From the NCBI GenBank assembly GCA_947003375.1, contig CAMQOJ010000042.1:1-14792 (forward strand): a stretch of 14,792 nt of DNA, read 5' to 3'. The position numbers and the translations under genes were made by a program. The stretch's first letter is position 1. Every line of letters starts with the position of its first letter. The notes under the pieces are model-generated. The model was not told where the DNA came from, made no database searches, and saw only the letters and a list, made by a program, of their open reading frames with translations. The stretch comes from an uncultured Lachnospiraceae bacterium (GTDB taxonomy: Bacteria; Bacillota; Clostridia; Lachnospirales; Lachnospiraceae). Below, piece after piece: positions 1-6,583 of the stretch.

Positions 1-12
1 TTGCACTTTAGA

Positions 13-160
13 GAAAGGTACATACCTTTCTTGCGAAATTAACTAAATGACATTGGTTCACGGCTTGCCGTAAACTGTAACATGATGCACACAAAATGAG
101 CAAAAGAGCTCATTTTGGCGCATGATGTCTCGGGATTTTCATGCAAAATACGCATGAAAA
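13..160. repeat. Cluster of four inverted repeats in an intergenic region
   Basis: Four hairpin-forming inverted repeats lie within 150 bases. (1) GAAAGGTA at 13-20 with TACCTTTC at 23-30, perfect. (2) GTTCACGG at 56-63 with CCGTAAAC at 68-75, one mismatch, CTTG loop. (3) A perfect 10-bp stem at 92-101/108-117, extendable with mismatches to about 80-128. (4) TTTTCATGC at 136-144 with GCATGAAAA at 152-160, perfect. The stretch is more AT-rich than the flanking genes and shows no convincing coding capacity; the open frame across it on the minus strand has no ribosome site and starts in the adjacent region. It may be a recurrent intergenic element of this lineage, or a terminator plus regulatory structures of a gene left of the window. 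The inverted repeats are seen directly; their role is inference. Confidence 0.55.
92..117 (-). terminator. Probable bidirectional intrinsic terminator
   Basis: A perfect 10-bp stem (CAAAATGAGC / GCTCATTTTG) with a 6-base loop. On both strands the stem ends in a T-run (TTTTG), as in bidirectional rho-independent terminators. It lies about 80 bases downstream of the stop of the minus-strand small gene and would end that transcript. The T-run is short and interrupted by G, so termination strength is uncertain. Confidence 0.5.
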
Positions 161-198
161 CACCTCGCGGCGGCACCAAGTGAACAGTAACCGGCATG

Positions 199-399
199 TC
201 ACTCAAGCACGTCAAAGGCCTTGCCGCAGGCCCAGGGGCTTCCCACGTCACAGCGGCCATGGTGGTACTGGCGGGCCACCACCTCGCCCTGCCCTTCCAC
301 TACGTCCAGCTTTATCCGGCTGTCCCCGGCTTGGGTGCGGCCGTCCAGCAGCGCAATCAGCGCGTCCACATCGGCCGTTTCTGTTCCCTTATTCTCCAT
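199..399 (-). CDS. Conserved-looking 66-aa small protein of unknown function
   Basis: The start at 399 is chosen because GGAGAGGAGGACAG sits immediately before the ATG; the frame stays open for 22 codons further upstream without a ribosome site. The product is 66 aa and acidic. It has an N-terminal probable helix (about residues 9-20, VDALIALLDG), a short polar middle, and a striking C-terminus: His46-His47-Gly-Arg-Cys50-Asp-Val-Gly-Ser-Pro-Trp-Ala-Cys58, ending in FDVLE. Two Cys and two His near the end could bind metal or be modified. No signal peptide or membrane segment is seen. It lies 62 bases downstream of the SDR gene on the same strand and may be co-transcribed with it. I do not recognise a named family; the pattern resembles the many unnamed small proteins of Clostridia with a short helix and fixed C-terminal motif. 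Real gene likely, function unknown. Confidence 0.72.
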   Translation of the reverse strand: MENKGTETADVDALIALLDGRTQAGDSRIKLDVVEGQGEVVARQYHHGRCDVGSPWACGKAFDVLE

Positions 400-461
400 C
401 CTGTCCTCCTCTCCTGCAATCCCACATTTCTTCCCGATAACCCATCTCATACCATAAAGCC

Positions 462-1367
462 TCAATCCACAGCATAGACATTCCGAAAAGCCCGGTAAGT
501 CCTGGCCATTCCCTCCGAGATATCCGTATAGTGCAGCCCCAGCCGTTCCTTCCCTTTTTCGTTAGAATACAGCTCGGCCTCCTCCTCCGTCAGCGGGAAG
601 GGCAGCGGCAGGCCCTGACCCTCAGCCTCCCGGGCAGTCAGCGCGACCTCCTGGACCTCCACGTCCGAAGCCCGTCTCAGCTCCCGGAACAAACCGTCAT
701 AGGTCAGAATCTCCTCCCCGCACAGGTTATAGGCCTGCCCATAGGCCTCCGGGTTCAGCAGGCATTTCATTATAGCCTCTGCAGCATCCTTTACATAGAC
801 GAACTGGAAATAGCCCGCGGCATCGGTGATGCGGGGCAGCAAATGGTTCTGGACCAGCAGGCGGATATAGACGGATTCCCTGGGAGCGTAGTTCAGGGGG
901 CCGTAGAGGATGGCAGGGCGCAGCACCGTTACGTCTATGTCCCTTTTGCCGCATTCCTCCCGAACCTCCCGCTCCAGGGCCACCTTTCCGGCGATGTACG
1001 CGCCCGCCTCCCCGGGCAGGATCCTGGTCTCCAGCGGGGTCTCTTCCCCCTTCAGGCCGCTGTTTCCCCGCTCATAGACGTCCACGGTGCTGATGAAGAT
1101 GTACTGCCGGACGCGTCCCGGAAGGTTCTCCAGCACTCTGGCGATGTCCCCCTTCTCGTAGGCGCAGAAATCTACTATGCAGTCGTAGTCTCCTTCTATG
1201 GACTTCCACAACGCCGCATCCTTTCTGTCGCCCCTAATCTGCTTCGCGCCCAGCTCCGCCACGGAATAGGTTCCTCGGTTCACCACTGTGATATCCTGCT
1301 CCTTTGCCGCCAGCATCACGAAGACCCTGCCGAAAAAGTAGCTGCCTCCTATGACCAATATCTTCAT
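462..1367 (-). CDS. NAD(P)-dependent epimerase/dehydratase-like protein (extended SDR)
   Basis: A 301-aa protein read from the ATG at 1367, which follows GGAGGAGAG; the open frame reaches 1475 but the extra 36 residues are Arg/Gly-rich and have no ribosome site. The N-terminus carries the Rossmann dinucleotide motif VIGGSYFFGR (residues 5-14). Asn30-Arg31 ends the second strand, which tends to favour NADP. STVDVY at 93-98 and Tyr124-xxx-Lys128 (YIAGK) form the SDR catalytic set, and RPAILYGP at 150-157 is the usual substrate-side motif. Length fits atypical/extended SDRs of the nucleotide-sugar epimerase or CSP41-like type. The substrate cannot be told. It lies 178 bases after araD on the same strand, with a possible terminator between, so it may not belong to the pentose operon. 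Confidence 0.85.
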   Translation of the reverse strand: MKILVIGGSYFFGRVFVMLAAKEQDITVVNRGTYSVAELGAKQIRGDRKDAALWKSIEGDYDCIVDFCAYEKGDIARVLENLPGRVRQYIFISTVDVYERGNSGLKGEETPLETRILPGEAGAYIAGKVALEREVREECGKRDIDVTVLRPAILYGPLNYAPRESVYIRLLVQNHLLPRITDAAGYFQFVYVKDAAEAIMKCLLNPEAYGQAYNLCGEEILTYDGLFRELRRASDVEVQEVALTAREAEGQGLPLPFPLTEEEAELYSNEKGKERLGLHYTDISEGMARTYRAFRNVYAVD

Positions 1368-1500
1368 CTCTCTCCTCCATCTTCCTCTCTCGAATCCTCC
1401 CCCGACAGGAAAGCGTCCTTCTCCACAGCCCCAGGGATTCCTGCGCCGCCCCTGCGGCCTCCGCCTCCGCAGCATACCGCAGCCGCGAACCTTCCCATTC

Positions 1501-1535
1501 TAAAAGGACAGGCCATGAACCATCACAGCCTGCCC
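1501..1535 (-). terminator. Possible intrinsic terminator after araD
   Basis: On the minus strand GGGCAGGC (1535-1528) can pair with GCCTGTCC (1513-1506), 8 bp with one G-U pair and a 14-base loop, followed by TTTTA. It begins 10 bases beyond the araD stop. The short T-run and large loop make it a moderate candidate; if it works, the SDR gene is only partly transcribed from the araK promoter. Confidence 0.42.
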
Positions 1536-1545
1536 TCCTCTTCCG

Positions 1546-2241
1546 TCATCCCTGCCCGTAATAGGCATTGGCTCCATGCTTTCTGTAATAATGCTTATCC
1601 ATCAGCTCCTGAGGCGCAGGTTGGATGTGGTGGTTGATGGACTCTGTGCGGTAGGCCATCTTCGCCACTTCCTCCAGCACCACCGCGTTGTGCACGGCCT
1701 CCCTGGCGTCCTTCCCCCAGGTGAAAGGCCCGTGGTTCTTGCACAGCACGGCGGGTACGGACACGGGATCCTTGCACATCCGCAGGAATTCGCTGACAAT
1801 CAGCCGCCCTGTATTCTTCTCGTAATCCTCCGCAATTTCCTCCGCGTTCAGGCAGCGGACACAGGGCACCTCGCCGTAGATGTAGTCCGCGTGGGTGGTG
1901 CCGTAGCAGGGGATGCTACGCCCGGCCTGTGCCCAGCTGGTGGCATAGGAGGAATGGGTATGTACGATGCCCCCGATTTCCGGAAATGCCCTGTAGAGCT
2001 CCGCGTGGGTGGCGGTATCCGAGGACGGGTTGTAGCGGCCCTCCACCTTTTTACAATCCAGATCTACTACGACTATGTCATCCGGCGTCAGCTTGTCATA
2101 TTCCACCCCGCTGGGCTTGATGACAAACAGCCCACTCTCCCTGTCGATGGCGCTGACATTACCCCAGGTAAAGGTCACAAGACCATATCTGGGCAGATCC
2201 AGGTTCGCCTCGCAGACGATTTTTTTCAGTTCCTCTAACAT
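1546..2241 (-). CDS. araD: L-ribulose-5-phosphate 4-epimerase
   Basis: A 231-aa class II aldolase/epimerase, full length for AraD. It interconverts L-ribulose 5-phosphate and D-xylulose 5-phosphate through a retro-aldol mechanism, the last step of L-arabinose catabolism before the pentose phosphate pathway. The zinc set is visible: His94 and His96 in IVHTHSSYA, and His170 in KNHGPF. Asp75 (SSDTATH), Asp119 (HADYIYGE) and Tyr228 (NAYYGQ) match the known E. coli AraD active-site residues with an offset of one. The phosphate-binding segments TWGNVS (25-30) and KPSG (42-45) are present. The start is supported by AAAGGAGGAGC before the ATG. It lies 38 bases after the upstream kinase stop, on the same strand, and is almost certainly in one operon with it. 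No araA (isomerase) is in the window. Confidence 0.93.
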   Translation of the reverse strand: MLEELKKIVCEANLDLPRYGLVTFTWGNVSAIDRESGLFVIKPSGVEYDKLTPDDIVVVDLDCKKVEGRYNPSSDTATHAELYRAFPEIGGIVHTHSSYATSWAQAGRSIPCYGTTHADYIYGEVPCVRCLNAEEIAEDYEKNTGRLIVSEFLRMCKDPVSVPAVLCKNHGPFTWGKDAREAVHNAVVLEEVAKMAYRTESINHHIQPAPQELMDKHYYRKHGANAYYGQG

Positions 2242-2279
2242 AGCAAAGCTCCTCCTTTTATGATTCTTCTATTCTTTCT

Positions 2280-3890
2280 TTACGCCAGCCCTTCCACGGC
2301 CGCCTTCTCCGCGGGCAGGGTGCTCTTGTACTTCTCGATGAAGGCATCGAACCCGGCCACGTCCTCGGGCTTGGGCGCGATGGTGGTGCCGGTCTGTCCG
2401 GCGAATACCTTCCCGCTTAAGTAATCCGGCAGGGCCTCGTTCTCCTCCTTCTCATACATATAGGCCGCCAGCACCGCCATGCCCCAGGCACCGCCCTCGC
2501 TGGCGGTGTCCATCACGGTCACCGGCGCGTTCATGGCCGCCGCCATGAGCTGCTGTCCTACCACGGGAGTCTTGAACAGGCCGCCGTGGCCTGTCAGGGA
2601 GTCCACCTGCACCTGCTCCTCCTTCAAAAGGATGTCGTTCCCGATCTTCAGGGTGGCCATGGCGCTGTAGAGATGGCTGCGCATGAAGTTGGCCAAAGTG
2701 AACTTCGCGTCCGGCGTGCGGACGAACATGGGCCTGCCCTCGTTCAGTCCTGTCACCGGCTCCCCGGAGAAATAATTGTACGCCATCAAGCCGCCGCAGT
2801 CCGCATCCGCCTCCAGAGCCTCCCTGTAGAGCAGGCCGTAGAGCTCGTTCTTGTCCAGCTTCCCAGCCTCCGCCCCCGGGAGTTTGCCCATAAAAGCCTC
2901 AAACAGGTTCACCCAGGCGTTCAGGTCCGAGGTGCAGTTGTTGCAGTGCACCATGGCTACGGGGCTGCCGTCCGGAGTGGTGACCATGTCAATCTCCTCA
3001 TGGACCTTGGAGAGGGGCTTCTCCGTCACCACCATGGAAAAGATGGATGTCCCCGCGGAGATATTGCCAGTGCGCTTCCGCACGCTGTTGGTGGCGGTCA
3101 TGCCCGTGCCCGCGTCTCCCTCGGGAGGGCACATGGGCGCGCCGGGCTGCAGGGTGCCCGTGGGGTCTAAGAGTTTCGCCCCCTCCTCGGTGAGCCACCC
3201 GGCGGTCTGACCCGCGCGCAGCACCTTGGGCAGGATGTCCCGAAGCTTCCAGCCCAGGTTCCTGTCCGCCACCAGCTCATCGAACTGCTCCAGCATGCGG
3301 ACATCGTAATCGCAGGTTGCGGAGTCAATGGGGAACATGCCGGAGGCCTCGCCTACGCCCAGCACCTTCTCGTCGGAGAGCTGCCAGTGTATGTACCCGG
3401 CCAGGGTGGTGAAGAACGCCACGTCCTTCACATGCCCTTCGCCGCTTAGGATGGCCTGATAGAGATGGGCGATGCTCCACCTCTGGGGGATGTTGAAATC
3501 GAATACGGGAAGCAGCTTTTTGCACGCCTTCTCCGTCATGGTGTTGCGCCAGGTGCGGAAGGGAACCAGGAGCTTCCCTGCCCCGTCAAAGGGCATGTAG
3601 CCGTGCATCATGCCCGAGAAGCCCAGGGCCGCCAGCCTGGTCAGGGGCACGCCGTATCTCGCCTCTACATCCTGCGCCAGGTCCTTGTAACAGCCCCGCA
3701 GCCCCTCCCAGACGTCCTCCAGGCTGTAGGTCCAGATATTGTCCTCCAGCCGGTTCTCCCAGTCCCAGTTCCCCTGTGCGATGGGCTGATGGCTCCCGTC
3801 CACCAGGACAGCCTTGATACGGGTGGAGCCGAACTCCAGTCCCAGCACCGTCTGTCCCTCCTGAATCGCTTTCCTGATCTCTTCGCTCAT
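2280..3890 (-). CDS. araK: FGGY-family carbohydrate kinase, probable AraK-type ribulokinase
   Basis: A 536-aa FGGY kinase of the actin-like ATPase fold. The phosphate-1 motif LEFGSTRIKAVLVD is at 18-31, the substrate region FSGMMHGYMPFD at 91-102, EGDAGTGM at 257-264 holds the catalytic Asp259, and the adenosine-binding GHGG is at 434-437 followed by an Ala/Gly-rich segment near 462-475. The start at 3890 has GAGGT seven bases upstream. Clostridia are known to carry a nonorthologous ribulokinase, AraK, instead of classical AraB; the length and pairing with araD fit that. Xylulokinase or another ketopentose kinase is possible because substrate cannot be read from motifs. It is the first gene after a strong promoter at 3944-3972, upstream of araD by 38 bases, so its likely job is ATP-dependent phosphorylation of L-ribulose for AraD. 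Confidence 0.82.
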   Translation of the reverse strand: MSEEIRKAIQEGQTVLGLEFGSTRIKAVLVDGSHQPIAQGNWDWENRLEDNIWTYSLEDVWEGLRGCYKDLAQDVEARYGVPLTRLAALGFSGMMHGYMPFDGAGKLLVPFRTWRNTMTEKACKKLLPVFDFNIPQRWSIAHLYQAILSGEGHVKDVAFFTTLAGYIHWQLSDEKVLGVGEASGMFPIDSATCDYDVRMLEQFDELVADRNLGWKLRDILPKVLRAGQTAGWLTEEGAKLLDPTGTLQPGAPMCPPEGDAGTGMTATNSVRKRTGNISAGTSIFSMVVTEKPLSKVHEEIDMVTTPDGSPVAMVHCNNCTSDLNAWVNLFEAFMGKLPGAEAGKLDKNELYGLLYREALEADADCGGLMAYNYFSGEPVTGLNEGRPMFVRTPDAKFTLANFMRSHLYSAMATLKIGNDILLKEEQVQVDSLTGHGGLFKTPVVGQQLMAAAMNAPVTVMDTASEGGAWGMAVLAAYMYEKEENEALPDYLSGKVFAGQTGTTIAPKPEDVAGFDAFIEKYKSTLPAEKAAVEGLA

Positions 3891-3911
3891 AATCTACCTC
3901 TTTTCTGCGTC

Positions 3912-3927
3912 TATGCTGATTTATGCT
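3912..3927. promoter_or_regulatory. Direct repeat, candidate operator in araK leader
   Basis: TATGCT occurs at 3912-3917 and again at 3922-3927, exactly one helical turn (10 bases) apart. The pair lies between the predicted araK start of transcription (about 3937) and the ribosome site, where a bound regulator could block elongation. No regulator gene is in the window, so its use as an operator is inference. Confidence 0.25.
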
Positions 3928-3943
3928 AAAATCTCTATCTATC

Positions 3944-3972
3944 AGTATAAAAAAAAGCGGCCCCAAAGTCAA
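3944..3972 (-). promoter_or_regulatory. Sigma-A type promoter of the araK-araD operon
   Basis: On the minus strand TTGACT (3972-3967) is separated by exactly 17 bases from TATACT (3949-3944). Each box is one base from consensus. Transcription would start near 3937 and leave a leader of about 47 bases before the kinase start codon. The -35 box lies about 20 bases from the -10 of the divergent DUF885 gene, so the two promoters share a compact control region. Confidence 0.75.
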
Positions 3973-3987
3973 TATTGTACCGGAATT

Positions 3988-4002
3988 CTACATATAATGT
4001 AG
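3988..4002 (+). promoter_or_regulatory. Perfect palindrome overlapping the -10 box of the DUF885 gene
   Basis: CTACAT-ATA-ATGTAG is a perfect 6-bp inverted repeat with a 3-base spacer, and it encloses a consensus TATAAT (3993-3998) on the plus strand. No good -35 lies at the right distance: TTGTAC is only 12 bases upstream, and TCAATA, 18 bases upstream, is weak. That pattern fits a promoter needing an activator or controlled by a repressor bound on the -10. Transcription would start about 20 bases before the TTG start codon. Confidence 0.4.
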
Positions 4003-4027
4003 TAACGTTTCCCTTTCAGGTGATTTT

Positions 4028-5848
4028 TTGAAACCAAATTCCCGTCTTTCCATCAAGCAGCTCCTTTTCGGCCTTGCCTTTCTCCTGGCCTTTCTGGGGC
4101 TAACCCTTTTCCTGTTTACATACCAGCGGGACGAAAAGCGCTTCGAGAGCCTTACGACAAAACTTTTCACCCAGGAGCTGGCGGCCGATACCCTGGATCT
4201 CCACTATACGCTGGCCAATCCAGCGGACTTCGGCATCCATGACTATGCGCCCTCCCTCTCCTGCTACAGCGCCGAGAGCAGGCCGGGCAGCCAGGCGGCC
4301 ACCGAGAACATGCTAGCCGCGCTGAACTCCTTGGACGCGGATAAGCTCTCCCCGGCGGATGCCAGGCTTTGGCAGCTTTTGACCCGCTCTCTGGAGAACT
4401 CCCTGAACTTAAGCGGCTTCGCCTACTATGACGAGCCCCTGTCCCCTGCCTCCGGCACCCAGACCCAGCTTCCTATCCTGCTGGCGGAGTACACCTTCCG
4501 CAGCAGGCGGGACGTGGAGGACTATCTGGCTCTGCTGGATCAGACGGACGAATACTTCGCCTCCCTGCTGGCCTATGAGCAGGAGAAGGCCGCTGCCGGA
4601 TTCCCCATGCCCGCAGCCTTCCTGAAGTCCGTGCGGGAGCAATGTGACACTATTGTCACAAAACAGGACCTGGAGGCAGGCACCCATTTCCTGCAGACTA
4701 CCTTCCAGGAGCGGCTGGAGGAGCTTTTCGGCAGGGGCCTTGTCACGGCCGAGGAAGCCAGCCACTATACCGCCCAGAACGAAAGGCTCTTAAAGACCGT
4801 GGTGCTGCCCGCCTATGCCAGCCTGGGGGACGGCCTCCTTCTGCTGGAGGACGGCGATGCCCTGCCTGCCGGGCTGGCGGCGCTGCCGGAGGGCAAGGCC
4901 TACTATCAGGAGCTGCTGATCTCCCAGACCGGCTCCTACCGCTCCATGGAGGATATCCAGCAGCTATTGGCGGAACAGTTCTCCAGAGAGTACCAGAACA
5001 TCAAGAAGCTGACGGCGGACCACCCCGAAATCCTCCAGTACTATGCTCTGGAGACTGCCCCCGGCTTTCCTTACCGGGAGGCCTCCCAGATGCTGCTGGA
5101 CTTAAAGCAGAGGATGGCAGAGGACTTCCCCTCCATCCCCGGCGGAGCGGTGGACGTGCATGTGAAAGCAGTGTCCGACAGCCTGGCGGACTACTGCGCC
5201 CCGGCCTTCTACCTGACCGCTCCCCTGGACGACACCGCCTCCAACACTATCTACATCAACCGCCAGAAGACCCCTGACGGCCTGGAGCTGTACACCACCC
5301 TGGCCCACGAGGGGTATCCGGGGCATCTCTACCAGACTGTGTACCACAACCGCTCCTCCCTGGCCGCGGGGGAGCGTCCTGCCAGGGAACTGCTCTGGTA
5401 CGGGGGCTATCAAGAGGGCTGGGCGCTGTACGTGGAATTCCTGTCCTACCAGTACGCCGAGCAGCTCCTACGTGAGAACGGCCAAGAGACAGCGGCCCTG
5501 GCCGCAGCCCTGGAGGCCCGCAACCGCAGCCTGCAGCTATGCCTCTACTGTGTCTGCGATGTGCTGATCCACTATGAGGGCGCCTCCTACAGCCAGATAG
5601 CAAAGGTGCTGTCCGGCTTTGGCATCACCGACAGCACCTCCATGAAAGCAATCTACAATTACATCGTACAGACGCCCTGCAATTATCTGAAGTATTACCT
5701 GGGGTATCTGGAGATCCTCTCCCTGCAGGAGGAGGCGAAGGAGCTCTGGGGGGCGGAATATACGGACTACCGTTTCCACAGCTTCTTCCTGGACTGCGGC
5801 CCGGCGGACTTTGCGTCCCTGGGCCAGTGGCTGGCGCAGACGGGGTGA
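4028..5848 (+). CDS. Membrane-anchored DUF885-family metallopeptidase-like protein
   Basis: A 606-aa protein starting at TTG (4028), with AGGTGA four bases upstream; the next in-frame ATG is near residue 95 and would remove the membrane segment. The N-terminus is basic (KPNSRLSIK), then a hydrophobic segment at about 11-31 without a lipobox Cys or obvious signal-peptidase site, so the protein is probably an N-in anchored protein with the enzyme outside. The zinc-site motif HEGYPGH is at 427-433 (HExxxxH) and a following EGW is at 463-465, both hallmarks of DUF885 (PF05960). Length matches the family. Members are presumed zinc peptidases; substrate is not known. It is transcribed alone, divergent from araK, and converges on the Mrr-like gene. 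Confidence 0.85.
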   Translation: MKPNSRLSIKQLLFGLAFLLAFLGLTLFLFTYQRDEKRFESLTTKLFTQELAADTLDLHYTLANPADFGIHDYAPSLSCYSAESRPGSQAATENMLAALNSLDADKLSPADARLWQLLTRSLENSLNLSGFAYYDEPLSPASGTQTQLPILLAEYTFRSRRDVEDYLALLDQTDEYFASLLAYEQEKAAAGFPMPAAFLKSVREQCDTIVTKQDLEAGTHFLQTTFQERLEELFGRGLVTAEEASHYTAQNERLLKTVVLPAYASLGDGLLLLEDGDALPAGLAALPEGKAYYQELLISQTGSYRSMEDIQQLLAEQFSREYQNIKKLTADHPEILQYYALETAPGFPYREASQMLLDLKQRMAEDFPSIPGGAVDVHVKAVSDSLADYCAPAFYLTAPLDDTASNTIYINRQKTPDGLELYTTLAHEGYPGHLYQTVYHNRSSLAAGERPARELLWYGGYQEGWALYVEFLSYQYAEQLLRENGQETAALAAALEARNRSLQLCLYCVCDVLIHYEGASYSQIAKVLSGFGITDSTSMKAIYNYIVQTPCNYLKYYLGYLEILSLQEEAKELWGAEYTDYRFHSFFLDCGPADFASLGQWLAQTG

Positions 5849-5923
5849 CCCATGGGCGAGGGACAGCGTTCTGGCGAGGCGAGGGCAAAGCCCCACCGCG
5901 GAAAGCATCTCCGTGAAAGCTTT

Positions 5924-5951
5924 GCGGTTCCCCTGGCAGACCGGGAACCGC
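5924..5951. terminator. Perfect hairpin between convergent genes
   Basis: GCGGTTCCC (5924-5932) and GGGAACCGC (5943-5951) form a perfect 9-bp GC-rich stem with a 10-base loop. It stands between the stop of the plus-strand DUF885 gene and the stop of the minus-strand Mrr-like gene. It lacks a T-run on either strand, so it may be an mRNA 3'-end stabiliser or a weak terminator. Confidence 0.4.
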
Positions 5952-5956
5952 TTCCC

Positions 5957-6418
5957 TCACAGCGCCCCGCACTCCTCCGCCATGTCCTCCAGATACCCTC
6001 TGTCCCACAGCAGTATCTTCAGCTTCCCGGCGGCCTCCACCGCGGGCTGGGTGAAATACTGGTTGGTGAGCACCGCGCCTACCATCCTGTCGTAGTAATC
6101 CCGCCCCGCGTAGGCCTCCTGGACAGCCTTCACCCCCACGGGGGCCGTGTAGCATTTGCACTGGATGGCGTATGTGACGCCGTCCCTGCTGGCCAGGATG
6201 TCCACGCCGTAGTCGCCGCTGCCCTTTGTGACCTCCACCTCCTGGAAGCCGCTCTTGCGCAGCAGCTCCGCGCAGTAGTATTCAAACTCATGGCCCTCCA
6301 TCAGGTCGAAGGCCTCCGGCCGGGCCCGCCTTGCCCTGTGGCGCAGGTAGAGGGCCGCGCTGCCCACCATGGCTGCCACGCATGCTATCATGATGATGAT
6401 TATCGTATTTGTGTCCAT
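5957..6418 (-). CDS. Membrane-anchored Mrr-like restriction endonuclease-fold protein
   Basis: A 153-aa protein. Residues 5-24 form one membrane helix followed by a positive cluster (RHRARRAR), so the nuclease domain should be cytoplasmic. Residues 35-150 look like the Mrr_cat domain (PF04471): Glu45 in the first helix (EFEYYCAELLRKSGF), then Asp73 and Gln87-x-Lys89 in GDYGVDILA and AIQCKCY, the Asp...QxK variant of the PD-(D/E)xK site. All catalytic positions appear intact. Stand-alone membrane-anchored proteins of this type are frequent in Firmicutes and have no proven target. There is no methyltransferase or specificity gene nearby, so a classical restriction system is unlikely. A clean promoter lies upstream, but the start codon has no strong ribosome site. 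Confidence 0.83.
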   Translation of the reverse strand: MDTNTIIIIMIACVAAMVGSAALYLRHRARRARPEAFDLMEGHEFEYYCAELLRKSGFQEVEVTKGSGDYGVDILASRDGVTYAIQCKCYTAPVGVKAVQEAYAGRDYYDRMVGAVLTNQYFTQPAVEAAGKLKILLWDRGYLEDMAEECGAL

Positions 6419-6536
6419 ATTTTCTTATCTTACCGTTCCTTTTTGTCCCTTTTTCACTCCGGGGCCCATGGCCGCCGCGGGCTCGTCCCGCATCTGCGCC
6501 CAGGCCCCATACCGTTATTCCCCGGCGCTGTAGTCT

Positions 6537-6565
6537 ATTATACCGCCTGGGGCCGTTTTAGGCAA
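6537..6565 (-). promoter_or_regulatory. Sigma-A type promoter of the Mrr-like gene
   Basis: On the minus strand TTGCCT (6565-6560), a 17-base spacer, then a perfect TATAAT (6542-6537). Transcription would start about 6530 and give a leader of roughly 110 bases before the ATG at 6418. The leader is GC-rich and foldable: GCGGG-ACGAG-CCCGC forms a hairpin, flanked by GGGGCC and GGCCCC that could close an outer stem. Confidence 0.7.
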
Positions 6566-6583
6566 TGATTTTGGCAAAAAGCG

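Noticed and set aside
39..260. Minus-strand 73-codon frame across the left-edge hairpins
   Set aside because: It overlaps the 66-aa gene in another frame and spans inverted repeats; no ribosome site.
531..2238. Two long plus-strand open frames opposite the SDR and araD genes
   Set aside because: They mirror genes with intact catalytic motifs and have no ribosome site or recognisable domain.
3975..3998. TTGTAC plus TATAAT as a complete promoter for the DUF885 gene
   Set aside because: The spacing is only 12 bases, too short for a sigma-A promoter; only the -10 box was kept.
5852..6568. Plus-strand open frame of 238 codons
   Set aside because: Antisense to the Mrr-like gene, whose PD-(D/E)xK site is intact; composition is typical of a shadow frame.
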